DNA of 64,000 bases from NCBI RefSeq assembly GCF_964355755.1, contig NC_092673.1:22137001-22201000 (forward strand). Reading direction: 5' to 3'. The position numbers and the translations under genes were made by a program. The DNA comes from Antedon mediterranea (Eukaryota; Echinodermata; Crinoidea; Comatulida; Antedonidae). Below are positions 56,767-64,000 of this stretch, one piece after another. Position 1 is the first letter of the stretch, and every line of letters starts with the position of its first letter. Under the pieces are notes generated by a model. That model saw nothing but the letters and a program-made list of their open reading frames with translations, did no database searches and had not been told where the DNA came from.

Positions 56767-59700
56767 CGTTATCCAAATTCCTTCACTTGCACTGATGAAG
56801 GGCTAGTGTTGCCCGAAAGCTCTGCTAACTTTTCTGGCTGTTTACTTTATCGTTTTGATTTAGCTTTTCGCTTTTTATTTTTGTATCTCCATTGAGATCC
56901 AGCCACTGATACCCACAGCATTGTCATTTTTTTCAGTAATTTGCCTTTGGATTTACATATATATATATATCAACCTGTAGCCGAACATTTTAATTCAGCT
57001 GGTCACTCGATTGCAAATTTCAGAGTTATTGCAATAGACCACGATGTCAAATGGAGCGACAAAACTCGCAAAGACAAAGAAAACCACTGGGAATTACTAC
57101 TTAAAACCACAAAACCTTTTGGACTTAACATTAGGAACATACTCCCAGATCGGTAAAATTATTCCATTGACTACCAAAATAAGTGGAGCACTGTGGCGCA
57201 GTGGTTAGAGCATTGGACTTGCAATCAAGAGGTTGTCGGTTCAAGCCCCGGCTCGGTCACTGCAGTGTTGAGTCCTTGAGCAAGATTCTTTATCCACATT
57301 GTTCCTCCCCACCCAGGTGATAGAAATGGGTACCGGTATGTAAAAAGTACTGGGAAGGTAAATCAGACTCGTTTGTGCGGGAGGAGTGGCGTACCCCCCA
57401 CAAACATACACACTTAGTGGAGTCTGGCCCAAACGCTAAGGAAATGGAGATGGGCACCACGGCCGTTAGCATTAGCTTAGGTTTCGACTTTACCTTTTTT
57501 TTTTACCAAAATTTAAGTTTCAATATTAACCACCATTTTAGCTGTTTTTTAGTCTCATTCCAAAATTGTTTATATCTCTACCAAGCTACCTTCTTTGTTT
57601 TCTACTCTTATTCAGACTCCACCCTGGCTCCCTTTGTCATATTTCTTTTATTCCTGTCCACCCAGGCAGCACTTGCCAGCTTTATACTATGACGTTATCC
57701 AAATTCCTTCACTTGCACTGATGAAGGGCTAGTGTTGCCCGAAAACTCTGCTAACTTTTCTGGCTGTTTACTTTATCGTTTTGATTTAGCTTTTCGCTTT
57801 TTATTTTTGTATCTCCATTGAGATCCAGCCACTGATACCCACAGCATTGTCATTTTTTCAGTAATTTGCCTTTGGATTTATATATATATATATATTGTTT
57901 TATGTTTGTTTTACAAAAAAAAGCGAAAAGCTAAATCAAAACGATAAAGTAAAACAGCCAGAAAAGTTAGCAGAGCTTTCGGGCAACACTAACCCTTCAT
58001 CAGTGCAAGTGAAGGAATTTGGATAACGTCATAGCATAAGAACTGGCAAGTGCTGCCTGGGTGGACAGGAATATATATATATATATATTTATATTCAGAT
58101 TCATTCATATTCATGTATTACACGGCTGCGGTGAATTTATTACATTGTAATAGTAAGCCTCACAATAATGCGTACAGTAGTCATATAAATACTGTATTTT
58201 TGTCATTAATAGATGGTATGCCTCTAGGCTTGTGTACATGCTTTAGTGATGGCCTGTCTGCTGCTGTGTGGCAGGATGTAATGTTGCAAGACTGTGGTCG
58301 AGATGCTACATCTGATGAACTTTTAGAAAGATTAAATATGGTAAGTACGTAAGAACAAGAATATTGAAATCACTGAAATACATGAGATCTAATTAGAATG
58401 AACTTACTATTTAATTATTTGTTAAAATTATTATTTGCTTACTTAGTTCAATATGTTAGCAGGGATTCACTCTTCCCTAATTTTGATATATTTTGTAATT
58501 TAATTTAGATCACAGTTACTGAAGAAAATGTAGAGGAAGTAATTACAGCTGTTAACAACATTACAGCAACTGGATCAGATAGCATAACACCAGATGGTTT
58601 AGAAGCAACTGCAGAGATTATTGAAAGTGTTACTTCTGTAAATTCAACATCCACTGAAGTTAGTTTATCCATTTATTATTTTAAGATAATAACTTAATTT
58701 ACAGTAGGTGCGTAACATTTATTCCTGAAAAAATGTCAATCCAGTAGTAGTTTAACATATTAGCTAGATTTTTTCATGTGTTATTACGTCTCTATATTCT
58801 CATGCAGGTGACATCAACTCTAGTTGACACTATTTCTAGTCTTTTTGAAGTGGATGATATGGTTCTCTTGGAGAGTCAGAAGGAAACACAAGCTCCTAGT
58901 AGAATTATTGAATCTCTTGAAGATCAATTAGCAGTTGTTGATCTTGAACATGATAAATATGAATTCGTAACCAGCAGTGTAGCAGTGCAAGCTCAGAATG
59001 TTACAACAAATGAACTTGGTCACACTGGTATTGGAATCGCATCTTACCAATCGGCAGATGTAATAGTGAATGTGACAGGATTTAGTGAGAAGGAAGATCT
59101 GGATAATGCCGCATCCGTCAGTATCTACATTCCTCCAACAATTACTAAAATGTTTGCAGCCTCCAATGGTAAGTTGTCAAATGAAAATGATTTCGAAATA
59201 CAACTGGATCAGGATCATCATTAAAATACTCCTTATCCAATGTATGAGACGTATACAGAAGCATGACATACTGTATATTTCCAAATGTTTCAAATCTTAA
59301 AATTTACACCAGAACAATATTAAAAAAATAAAATAACAAAATACTGCATGTTTAGAAATAATGTGTTCAGCAGAAAACTCTTTCCTTAATGATTATTTAA
59401 ATTTTGTGTTTTTTTAAACAGGAACAGCTGCTTTCCGTGTGGTTACAGTTGTATATAATGAAAGTTCACTGTTTCCAACAAACCAGTCAAATAATGCAAC
59501 AAGAACTAATGGTCAGGTCATTTCACTGTCAATACCTGGAGTCAAATTGAACAATTTATCCGATCCAATTGTTACAACGTTTATACCTGCTGAGGTAATT
59601 AGAAATTTCAACATTAGGTTTTATTAGGCCTATTATAAGTGAACGATAGTAGGCCTACATATCTGCCGTTGGGACTACACGTTTAAGAGCTTAGTGGTAC

Positions 59701-62700
59701 GCATTTTTCAATTATAAGGGAAGAACACATTGCCGTAGTTGATTGTCCTCTATACAGTAACGATGCTCTATTTTCTTGAAAGTTGAGATAATATGCCTAC
59801 AATTCTGCAAACTTGTGACGAGGCTATCTTTATTTTACCACTATTAAAAAAAAAATAATGTTTGATAAAATACCACATGTCATTCTGCATGATTACTTGA
59901 CCAAGGATTATTTATTTTCATTTAGATCTCCAAAAATAATAACGAGACAACCTGTGTGTTGTGGGATTTTGAACTTGATGATGGTAGAGGTGGCTGGTCA
60001 AGTGCTGGATGTTACTTAGCTAATGGATCGTTGGATGGCAGTGACAGACAAATTTGTCATTGTGACCATTTAACAAATTTTGCAATTCTTATGGTAAGTT
60101 ATGAACGTTCTAAAGCAACGATAATTTTAATTGTTTAACTAATATTAATAGCATTATAATAAATCATTTCAATAGTTATTACAACGTCAGCCCAGTCGTG
60201 ATTAAATGTTCCTGCCTGGTTTACAATTTCTAATAAAATGACTTATTATTATCACTGTTTTCCCAGTTCCCAGCACCATACTTATCAGAGAATATTTTAT
60301 ACAATATGTCGGGCTTGTAAATCCCATAAAAACCAGTCAAAAAACATATGAATGCCAGCTAGCATGGGTACTGCGTTATGAATTGTGAAATGAATATTAT
60401 TTTTCTATTTTTATAATTTCTAGAATTTTTATCCAGATCAAGAAGAACCAAAAATAGCAAAGTACATCACAAATATTGGTCTTGGTGTTTCAATCGTTTG
60501 TTTACTTGCAACTATAGTTTCGTTTGCAGTCAACAGGTATGAATAAATTTATCATCATTTATTATTATAAAGTTGGAGTTTACTGGCTGGAAATTCAAGT
60601 ATGACGTTTGGCAAAAACTCTTGATTTGAAAGGAAAAGTTATAATGATAATATGAATGTAATTGGTAGGTAAATAAGTTCGGATGTTTGCTCTTGTTACC
60701 CGAGTGAAAGTGTGTGTGAAATAGCTAAACAAAATCCAGTCTTCATCACATAGGGCAGAGCATAGTCTGGGCTCCAGACGGAGTTTTTTCTTAATATTAG
60801 TAAAAATAAAAATATTTTTGCACATATGGCGTTTCATACGTGTATTACTTGAGTTTGGATACTCTGTATTTGTGTACAGCCACATCAAAACCAGGCGCTT
60901 GTCGCTAGATAGGGATTTGTGTAAAATGCATTTGAATGTGTGAAACTCATATTTTGACCATTTTGTTTTTTTACCATTATCTGATAGGAAATTTACCGTA
61001 GATTTCAAAAATATATATCTTATTAACTAATTCAAATGGAAAGGTGGTAAAAATTACATAAATCTGAGCCTCTATCCTCGTGTTTCGATTGAAAGAACGT
61101 GGTAATTCGTTATATAAAAGCAGTTATTTTCGTCATTCCTACGCCGTAATTTTGTAGATAACCCCTGAAAGCTTGGTATCATTCGATAGGTATTTTGTTC
61201 ATGAATCTAAAAATAAATGAGTGATGTCACAGATTGTACGATATAGACCAATAAAAACCGATTTTATAGAACCCTTTAGTGTAAACAAAAACGGCCTTGT
61301 TGCTACGAACACGCTGAAAGAAGCGATGTGATTGGTTTAATTTTGTCACATGACCCATCCAGCATGGAAAATTCCAGGTCAACAAAATCTTATCGCTAGT
61401 ACACGCTTCTTGTCGAGAAAAATATATTTTTTATAGTTCATCTAAGTACTGTACACAGTAATACTAAAGTGACGTGTACTGACTCAGACTTGATAACAAT
61501 AAGTTATAACATACTAAAGTAAAGGGCCTAGCTAAGTTATTTATCGTAAGAGTTGATATTAGCAATGTAACTCTCAATCCACTGGCACTAGGCCTAGGCC
61601 TAGCTAGGTACAGTAGGCTAGACCTGGCTCTACTAGCCTAGGCCTAGTACTATAAGCCTAGACTAGGCGGAGATCCGCCTAGGCCTACTACTACGCTGGG
61701 CTACTAGCCTAGATAGGCTGCATGGCATAGTAGGCCTAGCTAGCTAGTAATAATAATAGTAATAACAACAACAAGGCCTAGCCCAATTAAAATAAGATAG
61801 AGTTTTCCTCTCTATAGTATATAATAAGCCTCCTGGAAGGCTTTACTTTACTTACTAGGCCTACTGCTGGGCTATTTTATTTATTTCAATTTGGTTAAAT
61901 TTCATTATGCTTAAAAATTGCCAATGCTGGGTTGGGTGTGTGGGGAGTGTGTGCAAAACATAAACCGTAAAAACCAGTACAATACAAATCCCTCACAAAT
62001 AAAATACTGGTACCTTGGCTAAATTTCACGTTATTCATCATGCTTAAAAACATTGTTCAAGCTAACAGGTGTGTCTATCTGTCATGATCAGACCAGGTGC
62101 TGGTTCAACAATAGACGTATTACATAACATTAACAACAGTAAAATCCAGTACAATACAAATCCCTCACAAATAAAATACTGGTACCTTGGCTAAATTTCA
62201 CGTTATTCATCATGCTTAAAAACATTGTTCAAGCTAACGGGTGTGGCTATCTGTTATGGTGCTGGTTCAACAATAGAATACATAACATTTTTTGAAGGTT
62301 TGCATGGCGAAATCAAATGTTGATATAAAGTTTGCGGTACACCACGTATATTAAGTCTGAAAAGAACTGTTGAGTTTCTCTTACATACATAACATTAACA
62401 CTAAAAACCAGTACAATACAAATCACTCACAAATAAAATACTGGTAATTGAATTTTGCCGACCAGAAACGAGGGACATTGTGTGCCCTGCGCCATTTTGA
62501 ACAAAAGGCAGATAAAATAAAGTAAAAAGAGAAATAAAATTGAATAAAGTTCATTAATAAAATGTTTGCTGTTTTTTAAAAATTTGTTTAGAACTAATAA
62601 TAAGCTAAGGCAATCTTCCTGAATACCTACTAGTAGGCCTACTGTATTATTCTTACACTACACTATTATAAATGAATTTGACAGATTTTACGTAAATTAG

Positions 62701-63845
62701 TGGTACTTTGTAATCGTCATAATTAACTATGATAACCACCTCGGATTTTGATGAAATTTTCATGAATATCAGAAAACACTATATTGAATAAGTGTGCCAA
62801 ATTTCAGAATGATTGTTTATCTAGAAGGTAGTGTTGCTAAGGTGTTAAATGTTCAATCTGTAACAGCATGGGGCAACTTCCTGTCTGATTTGTCATTAAA
62901 CTTTGACTGTTAATTACTCAGTAATTACAAATAAATTGTTGTATAAATGCTATATACATTTATTGCCATAACTCTGGGAATATTTGCTTGATTTAAATGA
63001 TCCAAACACCATTTTGAAGGATATATTGTGAGGAATACCATTATAGTATCAACTAAAAAAATATATATTTCACCAAGTGCCTGGTTTTGATGTGGCTGTA
63101 CACATTTTCAGACAAAAATCGCGGTCGAAATAAAAACAAATAAATAAAAAAAAAAAGATAATACAGACTTGGGGCAAGTCTAGGCAGAGCATGATGACTT
63201 GCCAAAACAATTTTTGAAAAATAGTCGTTAATGTGGTCCATTTCTCTTGGGGTTCCAGTTTCTGGATTTTATAAATTTCAATACCTCTTTTTGATAGGCT
63301 TGTTTTTTTGTTTGCAATACTTGGAGCTTGGACACATCTATTCGTTTTCGTTTCTCACTGCAGATTTTAAGTACGATAGTTTTGTTGCACTGTATTTAAT
63401 TATTTCCTACTATGTAGAGAACTATTCACATCGTTTCAACATTGTTATTTAAATTTGCTATATGTTTGTAGACAATTCGGGTAAAAACCTCAATTTGATG
63501 AAAATTATTAATAATATACATTTTCAACCCAGAGTTCACATTTGAGGTTAAATTACAAATGCTGTTTCATTTAAATTTTCAGAAAGCTACGAAAGAGTAA
63601 ACCACAGCAGATCTTATGCAACGTGTGTGTATCATTACTCTGCTTGTATCTGATCTTTCTCGTTGGGATTGACAGAACAAAGAAAAAGAGCACTTGTACA
63701 GCCATCGCTGGTTTGATTCACTACTTTTTGCTGACGTCTATGTTTTGGATGTTTGTGCAGGCTATTAACCTGTATTATATGATCGTGAAAGTTTATAATA
63801 CACACGTTTCTAGGTTTTTCTTAAAAGCCTGTCTTTTTGCTTGGG
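47418..63845 (+). CDS. Adhesion G-protein-coupled receptor (WxxW-HYR3-EGF-Ig-SEA-GAIN-GPS-7TM), 3' end beyond window
   Basis: Exons: 47418-47469, 50031-50107, 50351-50534, 50995-51243, 52728-52970, 53352-53591, 53869-53982, 54126-54392, 54715-54827, 55358-55559, 55989-56090, 58213-58340, 58509-58658, 58808-59168, 59422-59594, 59926-60093, 60424-60536, 63583-63845. They join into 3199 coding bases with matching phases and no stop. Order: signal peptide, WxxW, three HYR, EGF, Ig, SEA, a hormone-receptor-like cysteine region, GAIN with a GPS, then TM1-TM3. Class B2 (adhesion) GPCRs sit in the plasma membrane, self-cleave at the GPS and signal through G proteins; the ligand is unknown. Most ectodomain modules lie on phase 1-1 exons, which favours domain shuffling. 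TM4-TM7 and the tail lie beyond 64 kb. Confidence 0.92.
47722..47955 (-). mobile_element. Degenerate Penelope-like pLTR (family 2) and (TA)n
   Basis: Minus-strand match to the pLTRs at 56762 and 57690 (AAAGCGAAAAGCTAAATC, AACAGCCAGAAAAGTTAGC). The hammerhead-like core is mutated. It ends in about 50 bases of (TA)n. Confidence 0.8.
48946..49199. repeat. Direct repeat, copy in intron 1
   Basis: Partner of 46605-46860; see that entry. Confidence 0.85.
49682..49937. mobile_element. Small foldback MITE in intron 1
   Basis: Perfect 17-bp inverted ends ATAGTCCAGTCATTTTA with an inner inverted pair CCATACTAAAAG. 256 bp, non-coding. It lies about 100 bases upstream of exon 2. Confidence 0.75.
50031..50534 (+). 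CDS. Adhesion GPCR exons 2-3: WxxW domain
   Basis: Two exons (50031-50107, 50351-50534; phase 0 junction). WTPWFNRDGPGLTGDWEN is the WxxW start; CLYPTGIECQTID, VVTCNTVDGFYC and KVRFRCP supply the conserved cysteines of the mucin-type WxxW domain. About 85 residues, the usual length. Confidence 0.85.
50995..51243 (+). CDS. Adhesion GPCR exon 4: HYR domain 1
   Basis: 249 bp, phase 1-1. LDCPSDITTNTADGSDQA, VNWRDPIV, the F.IG.T.V.Y.A.D.SGN pattern and C.F.I.V end of a hyalin repeat. Confidence 0.9.
51870..52480 (+). mobile_element. LINE fragment with ATTC-repeat tail in intron 4
   Basis: A broken endonuclease piece (CGVLYRPPQSHVPSFNEQL, FLGDYNIGI) joins a short RT C-terminal scrap (NRIHIIQKKTLCVL). 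It ends in ATTCATTCATTCAC near 52475. CR1/L2-like LINEs end in such short repeats. Most of ORF2 is missing. Confidence 0.7.
52728..52970 (+). CDS. Adhesion GPCR exon 5: HYR domain 2
   Basis: 243 bp, phase 1-1. CPDSILTETDH, VSWETPEIEDNSGQ, FYIGTTSVVYTASDNSNN, CEFNVTV. Confidence 0.9.
53352..53591 (+). CDS. Adhesion GPCR exon 6: HYR domain 3 with GC donor
   Basis: 240 bp, phase 1-1. LECPGDIIDVATTTSG, ITWPDPRYIDNSGK, FGTHTVMYTGFD, CQFEIEI. The only donor that keeps phase is GCAAGT at 53592, so intron 6 is GC-AG. Confidence 0.88.
53869..53982 (+). CDS. Adhesion GPCR exon 7: EGF domain
   Basis: 114 bp, phase 1-1. CTSSPCTNGGTCVQF, then CNCPAFYEGNFC: six cysteines in EGF spacing. No calcium-binding start motif. 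Confidence 0.9.
54126..54392 (+). CDS. Adhesion GPCR exon 8: immunoglobulin domain
   Basis: 267 bp, phase 1-1. F-C strand NFQCIITYSIDWRWYKDD, LKYLTINEVDLENQGYYYC: the Cys, Trp and D.G.Y.C signature of an I-set/V-type Ig fold. Confidence 0.88.
54715..55559 (+). CDS. Adhesion GPCR exons 9-10: SEA domain
   Basis: Exons 54715-54827 and 55358-55559. NLQFTSALNNPSSEEFKNTS and LRSGSVIADINIYKL fit SEA domains; the GS(V/I) strand is the autocleavage position in cleaving members, so cleavage is possible but unproven. Confidence 0.78.
55989..58340 (+). CDS. Adhesion GPCR exons 11-12: hormone-receptor-like cysteine region
   Basis: Exons 55989-56090 and 58213-58340. CNVEIIDGLTFGPAASGQ, CPES, LCTCF, VWQDVMLQDCGRDATSDE. 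Cysteine and Trp placing resembles the HormR domain found before GAIN in many adhesion GPCRs. The match is by pattern, with the usual second W region weak. Intron 11 holds 2.1 kb of repeats. Confidence 0.55.
56280..56430 (+). mobile_element. Penelope-like pLTR (family 2), partial
   Basis: CACTTGCACTGATGAAGGGC through TTTGCCTTTGGATTTATA with one mutated stem base (GCCTGAAAG). Direct relative of 56762 and 57690. Confidence 0.82.
56440..56702 (+). repeat. tRNA-containing SINE-like repeat, copy 4
   Basis: Plus-strand copy of the 11094-11390 repeat, with the same leader (GTGCTGTTCCGCCGTACCACG) before the tRNA core. Ends in a long (AT)n run. Confidence 0.85.
56522..56592 (+). tRNA. Intact tRNA-like cloverleaf in SINE copy (Asp-ATC-like)
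   Basis: Acceptor GCCCCAG pairs with TTGGGGC, D arm GTCT/GGAC, anticodon stem TCTGC/GCAGG with loop ATATCAA, T stem CCGAG/CTCGG with TTCGAGT. Position 34-36 reads ATC, an Asp-type anticodon but not the usual GTC. No CCA needed. Its repeat context makes it a pseudo-tRNA until expression is shown. Confidence 0.5.
56703..56764. repeat. (AT)n microsatellite
   Basis: About 60 bases of uninterrupted AT. Confidence 0.95.
56792..56822 (+). ncRNA. Hammerhead-ribozyme-like fold in pLTR, family 2
   Basis: CTGATGA, one extra A, stem GGGC/GCCC with loop TAGTGTT, GAAA, GCTC. Stem I pairs TTGCA (56787-56791) with TGCTAA (56823-56828), one bulged T. AGCU after GAAA is self-complementary and could close stem III in a dimer. 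Other copies: 56291, 57718 (GAAAACTC, mutated) and inverted near 57975-58006. Confidence 0.6.
56974..57156 (+). pseudogene. GIY-YIG domain C-terminal end, Penelope-like family 2
   Basis: VAEHFNSAGHSIANFRV, then KDKENHWELLLKTTKPFGLN. HFN..GHS and E..W...L.T..P.GLN are the conserved end of this endonuclease in Penelope-like elements. The Y-I-G part is missing, so it is truncated; stop TAA at 57157. Confidence 0.78.
57181..57503 (+). repeat. tRNA-derived SINE (second family) with 9-bp duplication
   Basis: Inserted in the Penelope-like element with TACCAAAAT on both sides (57172-57180, 57504-57512). The head has an A box TGGCGCAGTGGTTAGAGC and a B box GGTTCAAGCCCC, anticodon loop TTGCAAT (GCA, Cys-like). 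The body is about 200 bp with GAGCAAGATTCTTTATCCAC; the tail is a T run. Confidence 0.82.
57905..58080 (-). mobile_element. Inverted Penelope-like pLTR (family 2)
   Basis: Reverse-complement copy of the 57590-57860 region (AAAGCGAAAAGCTAAATC to CTGGGTGGACAGGAAT). With 57690-57890 it forms a close inverted pair. Ends in (AT)n. Confidence 0.82.
58509..59594 (+). CDS. Adhesion GPCR exons 13-15: GAIN domain
   Basis: Exons 58509-58658, 58808-59168, 59422-59594. A helical first part (ITVTEENVEEVITAVNNITA, LVDTISSLFEVDDMVLLE) and a beta-rich second part (VSIYIPPTITKMFA, FRVVTVVYNESSLFP, GQVISLSIPGVKLNNLSDPI). This matches GAIN A then B in adhesion GPCRs and polycystins. Confidence 0.85.
59926..60093 (+). 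CDS. Adhesion GPCR exon 16: GPS motif
   Basis: CVLWDFELDDGRGGW, GCYLANG and ICHCDHLTNFAILM: the four GPS cysteines, two Trps and the HL/T cleavage triad. The tethered-agonist segment would start TNFAILM. Confidence 0.95.
60424..63845 (+). CDS. Adhesion GPCR exons 17-18: TM1 to TM3
   Basis: Exon 17 (60424-60536): YITNIGLGVSIVCLLATIVS is TM1. Exon 18 (63583-63845): basic loop RKLRKSKPQQI, TM2 NVCVSLLCLYLIFLVGID, the conserved extracellular Cys in KKSTCTAIAGLIHYF, TM3 SMFWMFVQAINLYYMIVKVY. SMFWMFVQAINLY is the adhesion-GPCR TM3 signature. Phase 2 then 1; donor GTAAGT at 63846. Confidence 0.9.
61580..61780. repeat. AGGCCTA/CTAGGCCTAG-rich block
   Basis: Dense overlapping CTAGGCCTA words, which also recur singly all over the window. 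Confidence 0.8.
61970..62455. repeat. Diverged tandem repeat in intron 17
   Basis: AATCCCTCACAAATAAAATACTGGTA recurs near 61987, 62158 and 62421 (the third with a base change), followed in the first two by CCTTGGCTAAATTTCACG; unit about 171 bp with a longer third spacing. Confidence 0.8.
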
Positions 63846-64000
63846 GTAAGTACAAATACTTCTAAATCCACAATTATTTGCTCATGTAAACTACATAATT
63901 AAAAGAAAGTCATTGATGAATTTGTTGTCAAAGCATGTTATCAAATGCATCTTAATCGCTACTCGCTAGATTCATCATTGATATATTAGGTTTACTTTTA

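Larger units (their letters stand above)
56765..57890 (+). mobile_element. Penelope-like element (family 2) with two direct pLTRs
   Basis: pLTRs at about 56762-56955 and 57686-57890 share ATGACGTTATCCAAATTCC, TTGCACTGATGAAGGGC and TTTGCCTTTGGATTTA. Between them is the C-terminal end of the GIY-YIG protein and a 3' untranslated part that carries a SINE insertion. The RT is absent. A further inverted pLTR follows at 57905. Confidence 0.85.
60740..63200. mobile_element. Possible element with diverged inverted ends in intron 17
   Basis: GTGTACAGCCACATCAAAAC (60873-60892) recurs inverted at 63083-63103 and looser similarity extends outward on both sides. The interior includes an AGGCCTA-rich block and tandem repeats. 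No TSD or protein found. Confidence 0.4.

Noticed and set aside
60595-61008. 137-codon minus-strand frame as a gene
   Set aside because: It lies in an intron inside a likely repeat, has no recognisable domain and its composition is AT-rich random.

Overview
This window is repeat-rich animal DNA. Split coding exons with GT-AG (once GC-AG) introns, EMI, EGF, HYR, WxxW and adhesion-GPCR domains, and Ty3/Gypsy, BEL/Pao, CR1/L2-like, Penelope-like and tRNA-SINE repeats all point to a marine invertebrate deuterostome. An echinoderm is the best guess from domain content and repeat style; the species is not identifiable.

Two host genes are clear. (1) Minus strand, about 15.3 kb down to 9.5 kb: a secreted EMI-EGF protein with a signal-peptide exon behind a TATA box, two exons making one EMI domain, then two EGF exons. 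All intron phases agree. Its first intron (about 4.1 kb) holds SINEs, a LINE tail, a hAT-like element and a Penelope-like element nested in the hAT. The 3' end of the gene is not found. (2) Plus strand, 47.4 kb to beyond 63.8 kb: an adhesion GPCR in 18 visible exons that join into about 1066 in-phase codons: signal peptide, WxxW, HYR x3, EGF, Ig, SEA, hormone-receptor-like region, GAIN, GPS, then TM1 to TM3. It runs off the right edge.

Between them lies a layered pile of mobile DNA. 0-8.3 kb: a LINE fragment, a Ty3/Gypsy element with both LTRs and a CTAAG target duplication, and a minus-strand Gypsy remnant with its 3' LTR. 15.9-19.1 kb: a MITE carrying a tRNA-like core, a tandem repeat and a SINE. 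19.2-43.5 kb: a CR1/L2-like LINE whose ORF2 stops after the endonuclease; next a nine-exon DUF7869-type gene (probable DDE-like transposase) with two nonsense codons and two frameshifts; its last exon is split by an 8.0 kb LTR element with target duplication ACATT. That element carries RT-RNase H but no integrase downstream, and it is itself filled by foldback DNA elements. A 56-bp tandem array beyond the gene has taken two more foldback copies in opposite orientation with 9-bp duplications. A short LINE segment that looks like the missing continuation of ORF2 follows at 39.6 kb, then a BEL/Pao gag-pol remnant. 44.3-46.6 kb: an inverted copy of the tandem repeat, and a pogo-like TA-flanked element carrying a decayed cysteine-rich gene fragment.

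The Penelope-like copies carry hammerhead-ribozyme-like folds. Every transposon reading frame seen is broken; only the EMI-EGF and adhesion-GPCR exons look intact. All calls are by eye; no search or folding program was run.
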